DNA of 34,722 nucleotides from Pelargonium cotyledonis (lineage: Eukaryota > Streptophyta > Magnoliopsida > Geraniales > Geraniaceae): the NCBI GenBank assembly GCA_036897625.1, contig JAYMTA010000215.1:1-34722 (forward strand). The letters are read 5' to 3'. The notes under the pieces were generated by a model. The model made no database searches. It had not been told where the DNA came from and saw nothing but the letters and a program-made list of their open reading frames with translations. This document shows positions 22,903 to 33,694 of this stretch, in pieces. The first letter of the stretch is position 1. Each line of letters begins with the position of its first letter. Both the position numbers and the translations under genes were made by a program.

Positions 22903-25900
22903 TCTCACAATATGGAAGAAATGACTGAATGGTATTCAACAACACAGGACAGACCTCCTTCACTGGTCGGATTTCCTACAAAGATACAAAGGCTAAGTTG
23001 TAAGCTATCATCCAACTTCGCCTCACTAACAAGGAAAAAAGTATGTCCCAAGTTCACAACTAAGTACCTGTACACACTTTGCATCACTTTGAAACCCTGA
23101 AATGATTAGGTGTCGTATTATCTTTAAACACAACAACCATTTTTCACATGTTAAATAAAGCTCTTCATGATGCTGATCCGTAAGGTTTGAATTATAATTC
23201 TGAGCAAGTGTAGAGAAACCATGTAAAATTGTCTGCACATCGCTCTGCCAAAGGTGCCAGCTGTAATCAAACAAATGGGATGATATCTGCAAAAAAAAAA
23301 ATTCATGAAAGCAAAAGTTTAGAGCTTTTGATAATGATGATAGCCATAAACCACCATACAGTAGGGATCATGCAAACAACCATCAATTTGAAACACAAAA
23401 GTTTAATGGTTATTATAGTGGTGGTGATGCGTGCAAAAGTGGTAAGAGTTAAACTAATTGTGGAAGGCGGGTATCAATGTACCAAGTGATTTCCTTGTAG
23501 ATGGAAAAACAAATCAGAGAGGGATTTTAAGGAGAACCAGGCTAATGAACTTAACATACAACTTTTTAAAATCTTATTTATGTTAGGAATTGTAAATATT
23601 TCACTCCAACAAATGGTATCCATAACAAGATAACAAGATCCACGCAAAAATACAATTTACATGAACCAATTGCAATATGACAAATAGGAAACACTCTTCA
23701 TCAAAACAAGAGAAAATAATTATAATATTAATAAATTAATATAATTGCCTATACCTCTGCAAAGTTCCTTTGATCTGATGTAAGGCGTTTGGTAGACAAT
23801 TCCTTCAAAGTTCGGAAGAGAATCATAAAAATCCTATGGGAAGTGAGAGTGTCTGCTGACGGAAGCTGTTGTGCTAAGACAGAAAAGAGCTCTGGCCTGA
23901 ATATGTAATTAGGACAAATGATTAGAACATATAGCACAATGCACAAGAACCAAGCTTTATCCTAAACCATGTTGGGGTTGGCATAACATATATAGCAAAT
24001 TAATGAAATAAAAAGATCTAAAGTAAACTCTTACAGCATGTCATTATACTATAAATACCATACTCAACCCAGCAAGCTATATAGGATCAACAATACAGAT
24101 GCAATTCTTTCATGATAAAAGAGTTTTTTTCACGGCGATGAGGAACTGTTATTTTAATATTTTCTTTGACCACATAAAATATATCTGGTCGAAAATGGCT
24201 TCTCTAATCTCTATTAAAGCATATTCAAAGATTTCTCACTCACTAGGCATGTGAAATGCCGACAGATCAGACCAGGTTGAAATAGTTAAAAGAAAACCTG
24301 ATCCCCTTGCAGCCACAAACACAAGAAAGGCCAACCATCCTGAAGTGTGTAGCTACAAAATTTCAAGTTAGTATGTTTTCTGTCCAAGCCAAACCATAGG
24401 TGATGATGTTTTCAGTTAATGTTAGACCACCTTATATATATTGAACCAATCTATTGGGACCGGTACTTATTCTTGAACACATTTCCTGTTCGGTTTGAGT
24501 ATATATACAAACACACAAGATCAAAATTACAACACTGAATAATCTCATATAGAAACCATAAGCTGAAAGATTTACCACTCTTTTGGATAATCAATACGAG
24601 CAATTTTGGAAATGAGGACAGCCAACATTTGAGCTATCTGTATGTGCAATAACAAACATGTAGAACACACAATGTTAGCAAAGTTCGCCAATCTGGATGG
24701 GAATTATACAGTAAGACATTAAGTAATGAAAGACTGCTGTTTTTATAAATAAAACACGCAAAACATGCAATCAATTCTAATTTAAGTGGGGATGAAAAAC
24801 CTCTAGCTAATCTAGAAACAAATGTTACTGGTAAATAAACAAATAATTACAAATAGCTTCAGAAACATGGATGAAATGATATATGTCTTACAAAAGGAAT
24901 AAAATACATTGGGGAACACCTGATAGTTCTCTTCTCTCAAGTGCGTCAACAGTTTTTGTCTCAGATGTACTTTCTCCTCGCTGCTAATTCCACTGAAAAT
25001 ATCACCAAAAATAATTATTAAAGGAAATAATATATAAAACTGCAGGAGAATAAAATCATAACTTTAATAGTTGGTTGGAAGTGTAATCATTTGTCCAAGC
25101 ATCTGTATTGCCGACATAGTAATCCGTCCTAATTTATAATGTGTCTGTGGTACATTTACTCATGTTGTACTTTATGACATGAACATTTCTGAAATTTCGA
25201 GAGGTTTTCAACTCATCATGTAGCCTGATATTGTCCAAATCCTCCATTGCCTTTTACTCTCCAAACTTATTCTTCTTTTGTCTTCAATCAACTTCTGCTA
25301 CTCTCGATGAAGATTCTACATACTTATGAACTCTAAAACCTAAGTGTCTGTTTAAGATGTAACAAGCTATAGCTATGCAAAAATAACAGTAAGAGGAATT
25401 TGAGACAGCATTGTACCATGAGACACAATGCCATAAAGAATCCAAGTATCACTGCAATTTCATATCTCAGCAATGCATGATATGCGGTATAAACAAGCCG
25501 AAATTGTCTTACCTAGAGTCGCGCCTGTGCCTCCAGTACCTACTAATACTGTTCTTGAAATACACCGACGCCATCAGCCGAACATCCCCTTGAGGCGCTA
25601 GATCCTTCGCGGTTATCACTTCCTGCATTTCCACGAACTCTTCAGTAAACAAATACCAAAATACAACAACTGTCCTCACGGACATTTCCGCAAACAATTG
25701 GCAGGCACAACACAACAAAACCACAGAGAACTCAAATGCTCCAAAAACCTAAACCCTAGAAGACACGCCAGTTCGAAGATAACCAAAACAATACCATGAG
25801 GCAGGAGCAGAAGCCAGGCCTGTTCTCGGACTGCGAGAGCGCCGCCTCCGCCGGTTTCCGGACACTCTCGTCGCCGCTCATTGAATTAGACAGCAACGAG

Positions 25901-25935
25901 TACATCGCCGGCAGGTCCGCAGCCGAGAGCGCCAT
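16308..25935 (-). CDS. KA120: Importin-11 type karyopherin (KA120)
   Basis: Twenty-three exons, in transcript order: 25935-25795, 25622-25513, 24992-24920, 24637-24576, 23896-23755, 23286-23068, 22975-22909, 22511-22112, 21748-21601, 21490-21330, 20946-20847, 20398-20324, 20192-20058, 19778-19689, 19235-19053, 18969-18865, 18210-18052, 17553-17509, 17414-17193, 16970-16864, 16761-16705, 16619-16547, 16469-16308. All are GT-AG, and the frame holds to 1011 codons plus TAG, the length of plant importin-11. The start is MALSAADLPAMYSLLSNSMS. The N-terminal importin-beta domain includes VRLMASVYFKNSISRYWRHR and DYPKEWPELF (about 125-133); helical HEAT-type repeats follow. The end reads AQLKQALKMP. 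The protein carries cargo through nuclear pores under Ran-GTP control. In Arabidopsis KA120 is reported to limit nuclear activity of the immune receptor SNC1 (recalled). Confidence 0.95.
17717..17742 (+). repeat. Long poly-T run in KA120 intron 17
   Basis: About 22 T residues follow GGACCAC, inside the 18051-17554 intron. Read on the gene's own strand it is poly(A). I looked for a target-site duplication marking a retroposon and found no clear one, so I list it as a homopolymer only. Confidence 0.7.
20744..20762. repeat. (AT)n microsatellite in KA120 intron 11
   Basis: About nine TA dinucleotides in a row after AATAAGTA, within the intron between exons 20946-20847 and 20398-20324. It is a likely length-polymorphic marker with no further function visible. 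Confidence 0.85.
22875..22901. repeat. (GA)n microsatellite beside the KA120 intron 7 donor
   Basis: Thirteen GA units on the + strand. On the gene's strand the donor TATT/GTGAGACC is followed at once by (CT)n, beginning at intron position +8 and running to about +34. Confidence 0.9.
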
Positions 25936-25967
25936 CGCCGTCCTTGTTCGTCACTCACTCCTGCCTC

Positions 25968-26019
<52 letters not shown>

Positions 26020-26368
26020 CCTGCAACTGCGGGAGCGAAAACGAATCGCGAAGGCGAGCTCGGATCGAAGAATCTGTAGAGTTGAATCCGAGGGTTTGTG
26101 GCGAGACTGAGAAGGACCAGCGAGGATCGCGTGTTCTCGGAGAGGAAGTGAAGAGAAGAGAAGAATGATTGGGACGCTGGTCTGGTCGTCGTTTGGCCGC
26201 GAGTATATGCGGTGCCCCTCTACCAGCGAAGAATGCTTGTGAGTTTCTCTACTCTACGGACAGGTGCAGCTTTGTTATGGTGTGTCTTCCATCTGATGGG
26301 CCCGTGCACATATGAATTATGATCTTATGTATGTGTTTTACCAAGTATTTTCTTACCTACAATTTTTG
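25936..26368 (-). promoter_or_regulatory. KA120 5' UTR and proximal promoter, with (GA)n tract
   Basis: Read on the minus strand, this stretch runs into the KA120 start codon. A 22-unit CT repeat on the + strand (25971-26014) becomes a (GA)n tract lying 36-79 nt upstream of the ATG, so it is probably in the 5' UTR or just upstream of the transcription start. GA repeats are bound by plant BASIC PENTACYSTEINE factors, so a regulatory role is possible. Intron 1 carries a telo-box, AAACCCTAG on the + strand at 25751-25759. Open frames read rightward here are shadows. Confidence 0.55.
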
Positions 26369-26369
26369 G

Positions 26370-26665
26370 TTTTTTTTTTAAGGGAAACAATAGTATTATT
26401 AATCACTTAAATCATCAGATAACAAAGCATCAAGAGAGATCGGGCCTAAGCAACCCGTCCACCCAACACAACCTGAGGCACCTAAAGACGACCGAGCCAG
26501 GCTACGAGCCACTTTATTACTAGATCGCCTAGTATACATAAACTAAATACGATCAAAATGAGAAATCATATACATAATATCACCATAAATCAGACTTAAG
26601 GCACTGAGATCCTCCCTCCCGGTCTGTAAAGCATGCACAACCTGACTTGCATTCGACTCTTTAGT
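26370..26665 (-). mobile_element. 3' relic of an L1-type LINE (RNase H end plus poly(A))
   Basis: On the minus strand, conceptual translation from about 26660 gives KESNASQVVHALQTG, then LSLIYGDIMYMISHFDRI. After one stop codon it continues FMYTRRSSNKVARSLARSSLG, ending at a stop near 26398. ES(N/D)xxxVVxAL and RRSxNKVAxxLAR are the typical C-terminal RNase H motifs of plant LINE polyproteins. A short 3' UTR and a poly(A) tail (T-run 26370-26379 on +) follow. The in-frame TAG and missing 5' part make it a dead fragment. I could not find a convincing target-site duplication or the exact 5' end. Confidence 0.8.
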
Positions 26666-27260
26666 TGATTTATATACATTTAGGCAAATTTATGTGCAAT
26701 CATAGAAGCAATACAAATCTAATTGCTTACAAGTTACATACAATAGGATAATTCGGGTAGATATTTATATTTTATGTATCATTAGAATGACTTTGAAAAT
26801 ATGATTTGAGTATTTGACAAAAAATTATTGTGGATAAAGTACGTATTAATAGAGGGGTTGACCAACTTGACCGACACCAATTTAGGTTAATTATGATAAG
26901 AAAACCGCTCCATTATGAGTTCAACCGAGTTTGCAAAAGTACAACTTAAATCTCAAGCAACTCCTAGCTTTAGTCGAATTTGTTAGTCTAATCACGTGGA
27001 TTTGCACAAGTACTTAAAACCCGACTTGCATTAGCGAGTTCAAATTGCAAAAGAGTGAGCCCGATGAATCAACGGGTGGTGTCAGGTTGAACAAGCACAC
27101 AATAATTTCGTTCATAACACTCAAAATTCATGTTAATCGCGAATTAAATTCGAGTATTGTCTAAACATGGGCACGATACACATAAAAGTGGTACGAAACT
27201 TTGTTTGGGCCGGCCCAACAATGGTCAGGCCCATCAAGAAACACAGCTAGCAACAGTCAA
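26666..27260. other. Divergent KA120-ERdj3A spacer, no gene recognised
   Basis: AT-rich DNA between the LINE relic and the ERdj3A promoter. I see no conserved ORF, RNA gene or clear element ends. The relic's more diverged 5' part may extend into the left portion. Confidence 0.55.
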
Positions 27261-27270
27261 ATGTACCCAG

Positions 27271-27551
27271 AACACGTGACCGACAGTGCCACGTCAACAC
27301 GAGATCAGATTTATTTCTAATATCTGATTGGTCCGCGCGCGTGGTATCACCCTTGACGCCACGTGTACCTAACGGCCTTACGCACGAAGCATCTAGAGCT
27401 CTCTCCCGCGAACCTATTAATGAACCGTTCGCTCCCGGAAACCAACTCTCCTTCAGATTCTGTCGATCGCTTCGAATTTTCTACGCAATTTTGTACGAAT
27501 CAACGTCTCGCAAGTCTCAAATCCACAATTCACAAAGACTCGGTGTCGAAG
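27271..27551 (+). promoter_or_regulatory. ERdj3A promoter with ER-stress-type and G-box elements
   Basis: Four ACGT- or CCAAT-based elements lie within 100 bp, about 190-280 bp before the start codon. They are CACGTG at 27273-27278, CCACGTCA at 27289-27296 (reverse TGACGTGG, the plant UPRE core for bZIP60/bZIP28), ATTGGTCCGCG at 27327-27337 (one mismatch from ERSE-II, ATTGG-N-CCACG) and CCACGTG at 27359-27365 next to TGACG. This set fits control by the unfolded protein response, as expected for an ER co-chaperone. No clear TATA box was found. Confidence 0.6.
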
Positions 27552-30500
27552 ATGAAATCGCTGTTACTGGTCGCGCTTTTCGGGTCGCTGTTGATCGCAA
27601 ACCTTCATGCGAAATCTGTAGACCCGTACAAGGTAGGTGCATTTTTCTTCTTCTTCTTTTTCGTTTATCTGGTTTGAAATTGGCTTCTAATTTGTTGTCA
27701 ATTAGCTGAAATCATATGGTTTATGTGGTTGTTTAGAGATTGGTTCATGGTTTTAGGGGAACTATTCGAATTTATTGTGAATTTGAGTTCTATGTTGTTG
27801 ATGTACAATAGAGAATTGAGGTTGATGATGAACTGGAGCAATGGGTGTGGTGAAATAGTATAATTTTTTGCTTTTTGTAACAAAATCTGCTTCGGTTTTA
27901 GCTTTTAGAAGCAAGATATTGATCAGAGATTGCATAATTAGACAGTGGTTACTGAAGCACACACAGAGGGATAGGGAATTGATAAAACAAGAGGAACAGT
28001 TGGTAATGTGATAAACTTTACGACTTTCCTAATAACACTGTGTTGAAATAATTGAGTTTTAGCTTCAAATACAGCCAAATAGACACCATAAAAGGAAAAA
28101 GAGAGAAAAAATTAGTTTATAAATTGTGTTTTTTTTTTTTTTAGTTTTATTAGCTAATTCATTCGTAATGGCTGAAAGAAGTGTATGCAAAAATTCAAAT
28201 TTTATTGGTTAAATAATGATAAGAAGAGAATGAGGAACCTGAATGTATAAATTTATATGTATTGTTGTTTTAAAATTCTCAGGAAGCTCGTTTTATAGGT
28301 CCCTCTGTTCATGAATTCTAAAACGCCTTGACATTTTTTTTTTTCTAAACATAATTACGTTGGTCCAAGAAAAACTTTGGGAACAGAATGCTGTTGTTTA
28401 TGTAGATATATATAATTGGAAGTACATGAGATTGAAAATGAACAGATTACAATCTAGTAATCGTGGTATAAGGGTGTAATTTACTAGACAAGTTCTTATG
28501 CAACAACTTTTGAGCAATATTGATAGGTGGTTTTGAGGACATCGAAAAACTCATACCAAGACCTAGATATTTCATAATAAAAAAATCTGATTGCTTAATT
28601 ATTTTTAAATTTATGACTAGTTGATCCACTTCTTTGTGTTTTATATCCGCATGCTTTTGGTATCTTGGCTTTTCTCTACAATTCCATATTGACTGTATAT
28701 TCCGATCAGGTTCTTGGGGTTGAACGAAACGCAAGTCAACGTGAAATTCAGAAAGCTTTCCACAAGTAAGTTGGTCCACTTTCTTCTTCTTCTTTTTTTC
28801 ACTTATTGACGATAATTGTGGCTATATCCAAATTCCCTCACTTCTAGTGAAATTCTTGCATTATTCCTACATCTTACCATGAGGGTACAATTATACAAAT
28901 ACAAATATGCACTTCAAACAATGTTTCTTAAATATAAGTTTATTAAAGATTTTCAACGTTTTCTTGACTTCTTAACATAGGCAAGAGCAATATCGTGTTG
29001 CACTTTGTAAGTTCTTATACAGTCTGTTTTAGATGATCATCCAACTATTCTTTGCTCTACTTTCTTCATCTGTGGAAGAAAAAAAACTCTGTTTTCTCGG
29101 TCTTCATGCATTTTAGATACCCTTTGAGCTCTGTTCATTCCAATACTATGGGAAAAAAGCAATGTAAAAGTGTATGCTCACATATACACAGTAGTATTCG
29201 ATTTGCATCATTGCCCACCTCAGGACTCAGGTGCATTATACACCTTGTATTGCATATTCTTCTCGTCATTCATTTCCAATATCTTTCCGCAGGCTTTCTC
29301 TCAAATATCACCCGGATAAGAACAAAAATAAAGGTGCTCAGGAGAAGTTTGCTGAGATAAACAATGGTACGGTATACTTCATACTCATAATATATTTTGA
29401 ATTTTTTTAATAAGGGTTTCTCTTAAACTTTTCAGTAGAGTATAATAGTTATAGACACCAATTGAGTTTAAGTAGTTATGATGAGAAAATTGTTAAGGTT
29501 TTATCTATAATATAGGGCAATTTTATAAATTTAATGATCAGATTAGCAAGATTTGGATATCTCATGTTTGACCTTTGGTTTTCTTCAATTGGTATATGTA
29601 TCTTTCCTTTTAATGACAGTGATTTCTGTTTCACAGCTTATGACATCTTATCTGATGAAGATAAAAGAAAAAATTATGATTTGTATGGAGATGAGAAGGG
29701 CAATCCTGGATTTGGTGGTGGCAATCCTGGGGACCATGGTGGACATACATTTTTCACAAGTGGTGGACAGGCTCAGAATGGGTTTAACTTCGGACCAGGC
29801 GAATGGCAAAGCATGGGTGGACAAGGAAAGTCATTCTCGTTTTCCTTTGGAGGCCCCAGTGGTGGTCAGAATCCATTTAGTTTTGGCATGGGCGACATGT
29901 TCTCCGGTATGTTTGGAGATAATCTCAAAGGTGGTGGCAGGGGTCAATTTGGTGGAGGTCAGTTTGGTGGTTTCGGAGGTCCAAAAAGGTCTCAATCTAC
30001 TACTTACCCAATGACCATTAGGGATGTAAAGTCAAAGATCTTCAAGAAAGAAATAGACGACCAAGGGATGACTTGGCTTTTGTTGTCTTATACACCCTCG
30101 GTTCAGGGGAAGGAGTATTTTGAATCTATTATAGAGGAGGTCGCTAGTTCATTGCAAGGAGCTCTAAAGGTACTTGTGTAATTTTATACCACTTTGTTAT
30201 TTAAACTTACTCTTAATCACCGCACGTGCTCACTATCTCATTCGCATTCTCATTCCCTTAACAGGTTGGGAGCATAAATTGTGAAACCGAACAATCTTTT
30301 TGTAAGGAACTTGGCATATTTCCTCGCAGAGCTCCAAGGATATTTGTGTACTCATATAAAGCCAGTGACAAAGGTTCACTGGTAGAGTACAATGGCGATT
30401 TGGCGGCAAAGACTTTGAAAACATTTTGCCAAGACCACTTGCCAAGATTTTCCAAACGAGTTAATTTGGATTCCGAGATTTCTCATGGAACTGGGGGAAA

Positions 30501-31915
30501 ATTGCCTAGGGTGCTTCTCCTTTCAACGAAAAAGGATACACCGGTTATCTGGCGTGTTCTCAGCGGTTTATATCATAAACAATTCAATTTTTATGATGCG
30601 GAGGTATGTTTGATTATTGTCTGGTAACTTGTTATTTGGTAATCATATGTTAATTTCTTTTAATCAAGCTGGTTTGTGTTTGTGTAGGTTCATGATGTTT
30701 CTTATCCAATGGTGAGGAAGTTAGGAGTTGATGCTCTTCCGGCTATCGTTGGTTGGCTATCAAATGGGGAGAAACATGTGCTGAAAACAGGAATATCTGT
30801 TAAAGATTTGAAATCTGCAGTTCAAGATCTTAGCAACTTGCTCGACAGTTTTGAGAAAAAGAGCAAGAAAGCGGGTCCAAGTCAAGCGACTAAATCAGAG
30901 TCTGTCGATTCTGTGGAGAAAGCACCTATATTGACAGCATCAAATTTTGACTCTTTATGTGGAGAGGCGACTCCTGTATGCATTATTGGTGCTTTCCGAT
31001 CATCTAAAGCTAAGGAAAAGCTCGAGTCCATCTTATACTCGGTGAGTAATAATTTTACGCATGGTAATACTTTTATATTGACTAGATTGGAGTTGCTGTC
31101 TTGAACTTTTTATTAGATTTCTGTCTGAAATGCACTAACTAGAAGAGATAACTTTGATTGAGGCGTAAAAATGAAAACAAAAATCACAATCCGTGATTCA
31201 AATCTTGTTAGAAATGACGCTAGTAATTGAGAAACCTTTGTTTCTTCTTTGAATTTCGGAAATCAAATGGAAGCTGAAAAACATAAGAAGTTGCTCAACA
31301 ACTATTTGAAACTCTCAGCTCAAACTTACTTGAAAATAACCCGAAAATGACCAAAATACCCTTCAAATGAGTAGAGAATGCGAAAATACATCCTAGGCAC
31401 ACACGAAGTCCTGTGGTCTTATTAGTTAGTTTTTCATCCCAAACCGCTGACATCACTGTCTAAGATTAGGGATGCCCCATCTCTTGTGTCAGGTCAACAT
31501 GATTTACAAACTGCGTTTGAGCCTTGACACTATGGTAAATTGCTAATGTTGATGCCTTGTGATGGGTGCCTCGTGTGACTTTTAAGCCTCTAATATTCTT
31601 GTCTGCTGCATTGTTTGCACCCAGGTCTCGCAAAAGTCACTAACAAGGAGGCAAAACAATGCTTCTGGCTCTAGAGACTCCGTTCATTACACTCTCTTAG
31701 ACGCCTCCAAGCAGCCTACGTTCTTGAGCGCATTCGAGAATTCTGGCTTCAAATCATCCGACAAGTTCTTGCTCGCCTACAAACCTCGAAGAGGAAAATT
31801 CGCAGCACTAACAAGTCAGATCATAACAGAAGAAGACGCAGAGAGGTTCATAAGTGATGTCATTAACGGGAACATACAATTCACCAAAACACGACAAAAA
31901 CCCACTCTCAAATGA
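27552..31915 (+). CDS. ERDJ3A: ER-lumenal J-domain protein ERdj3A / TMS1
   Basis: Seven exons: 27552-27632, 28710-28765, 29293-29366, 29637-30169, 30265-30603, 30688-31041 and 31625-31915, all GT-AG, joining to 575 codons plus stop; the Arabidopsis protein is of similar length. Residues 1-20 form a signal peptide (MKSLLLVALFGSLLIANLHA). The J domain (about 24-90) has the essential HPD at 52-54 in KYHPDKN, which stimulates the BiP ATPase. A Gly/Phe-rich segment spans about 92-185. Beyond it lie thioredoxin-like segments (TWLLLSYTPSV, INCETEQSFCKELGI, LGVDALPAIVGW) without a CXXC active site. There is no KDEL-type tail. The Arabidopsis orthologue TMS1 is needed for pollen-tube heat tolerance and has PDI-like activity (recalled). 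It lies head to head with KA120. Confidence 0.95.
27633..28709 (+). other. ERdj3A intron 1
   Basis: The 1077-bp intron separates the signal-peptide exon from the J domain, a common layout for secreted proteins. It is AT-rich, with a T-run at 28129-28142. The minus-strand open frame at 28447-28779 runs across exon 2 and is a shadow. Confidence 0.8.
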
Positions 31916-32000
31916 GAGCTAGAGGTTCATAATTTTTGGATTCACATTCAAAGACCGCTCTCAAATGAGAGCTAGAGGTTTATAGTTTTTGGATTCGGGT
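31905..32000 (+). repeat. 53-bp tandem duplication covering the ERdj3A stop codon
   Basis: CTCTCAAATGAGAGCTAGAG starts at 31905 and again at 31958, each followed by GTT[C/T]ATA and TTTTTGGATTC. The first copy holds the last codons (Ser/Leu-Lys region) and the TGA stop at 31913-31915; the second lies in the 3' UTR. Each copy also contains the small palindrome CTCTCAAATGAGAG, which could form a hairpin in the transcript. Confidence 0.88.
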
Positions 32001-32015
32001 TTGCAACTTCAAGCA

Positions 32016-33441
32016 CGTGACTGAGAAATAGCCAGAACACACGCAGGTACGAGTCGACTCTCCGGTGTAGTTTGGTAATGTACTGTCTGAGAACTCTAAA
32101 TTCTGTTGGGTTAATGGTTTGGTGATAGCTGAGAACTGAGAATTATCCGTTATCATGAAACTTACAATGACAGTGACATTTGTAGTTTTGTTTAGTTGGG
32201 GTTTACAAGTTCTTGACCTCCGGAAGAGCTTTTATTTTCTGTTTGTTAGCATAGTTTCCGGGAATTTTACTATAATGTATATATCTATAGTAGTTGTAGT
32301 GTTATTATATAAAAGTTACATGGTATTGCCACTTCTGAGTTCGTTTTGATATTGTGAAACATGTTGGGTTGTGCTCGTGTCATGTCAACACGGCCTATTT
32401 AGTTACCGTGTTGAACGTGTCGTGTTCAACTGTTTGATACAATTATTAAGTGTTCGTATTTGAGATCAAACTTAAGAGGTCAAATGGGAAGGTATACGAA
32501 TGGTTTTCAGAGCAAAAATCAACCATCATTTTGGGTAAAAGTTGCTTTAGAATATGGTTCTTGAGAACCTTGTGACTTTGAGAAATTGTTGTTTCTTTGT
32601 TGCCCACATGAATGGGAGACACTATGGATCTTTTCTTAAATTCCTTCACTTTCTTGATGTTTCTCACATGTGCATAGGTGCCAATATGATATTAATGGTC
32701 ACATAAACTTTAGTTTCAATTAATGGATCCAATGCTATCGTTATACTGAAGTTTTGGTTCATTTTTATTATTTTTTTGTTAATGAGGAAAAATGAAAATC
32801 TTAATATATTAAATTAATTTGTAATTTATGCATAATTAACTTTGTGACAACGATTTCATAGTATGATGTTAAGTCTGATCATTACCTACAGTGAATAGTA
32901 AGACAATAGCTATTAGCTATAATATCTCTAAGTCCGAAAACAGTTATCACATATTCCAAGGCATCCTAAATGTGCATCGACCATATTAAGAGCTCTATCT
33001 AAAAGCACTCCCGACATGCCAACAGAAGAGGTGTCATGTGCCCTCCCTATCGTCTGAGCTTACCAAATGGCTCATAGGGTTTTATTTGCCTTTATCTTAT
33101 TAAATAACTCACATGTCTTTATTTGAGTTTTGAAATCATGTCTGACTACATAAAAGATACAAGTTTCGTAATACAAACAATAAAATTAAATAAGTGGAAA
33201 CATTATTTTCATACAAAAATATCTCGTACTCTTACCCTCTAGCATAAAAAATCAAATAACTGATAACCGAAATCTACTTCAAGGAAACAAACACATGTCA
33301 TTTAATAATAGCTCTACTTCTCGTATCAACATTTGAACTTTGATTTCAATTTGAGACAAAAATGATCACAACGCTAGCAAAAATCTCTCTCAAATTTGCG
33401 TGAATTCAACAAATTTCAAGGCCAATGTCTCTTATTTCGTA
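32016..33441. other. ERdj3A 3' flank and gene-free DNA
   Basis: The 3' UTR probably ends within the first few hundred bases. The remainder has no recognised gene. GTGTC/CGTGTTGAACGTGTCGTGT-type text at about 32371-32428 resembles, in opposite orientation, the GACACGACA-rich text at about 34001-34090, so the two may belong to one dispersed element. Confidence 0.5.
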
Positions 33442-33694
33442 CTCCTTCCATCCCAAAATGAGTGTCTTGTTTGTCTAAATTTTTTGTCCCAAAATGAGTG
33501 TCTTGTTTTTATTCTTAAGTTATTATATTATTATTTTTCCCATATTATCCCTATCACTTATGCATATGGATTGATTTGCACATGAAGTGTAAATGGAAAA
33601 GTGGGGGTAATATTGAAAATACACTAAATTATATAATAACTCTTAATTTTTGCAAAAAAATGAAAACAAGACAATCATTTTGGGACGGATGGAG
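33442..33694. mobile_element. Second Stowaway-type MITE of the same family, 253 bp
   Basis: The ends CTCCTTCCATCCCAAAATGA and TCATTTTGGGACGGATGGAG are the diverged inverted repeats of the 13054-13305 family, and the interior aligns along its whole length, including GAGTGTCTTGTTTGTCTAAA. The left flank is TA and the right flank TG, so one target base has mutated. The divergence in the repeats suggests this copy is older than the intronic one. Confidence 0.93.

Noticed and set aside
25796..26168. Long + strand open frames rich in Ser-Leu repeats
   Set aside because: They are shadows of KA120 exon 1 and of the CT microsatellite read in another frame.
27341..27709. 122-codon + strand frame overlapping the ERdj3A start
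   Set aside because: It is out of frame with the signal peptide and J domain, which give a full-length family match from 27552.
11627..31915. A defined multi-gene transport or proteostasis cluster (EBP1, RanBP1, KA120, ERdj3A)
   Set aside because: All are widely conserved housekeeping genes with separate promoters; the grouping is most simply chance apart from the KA120-ERdj3A synteny.
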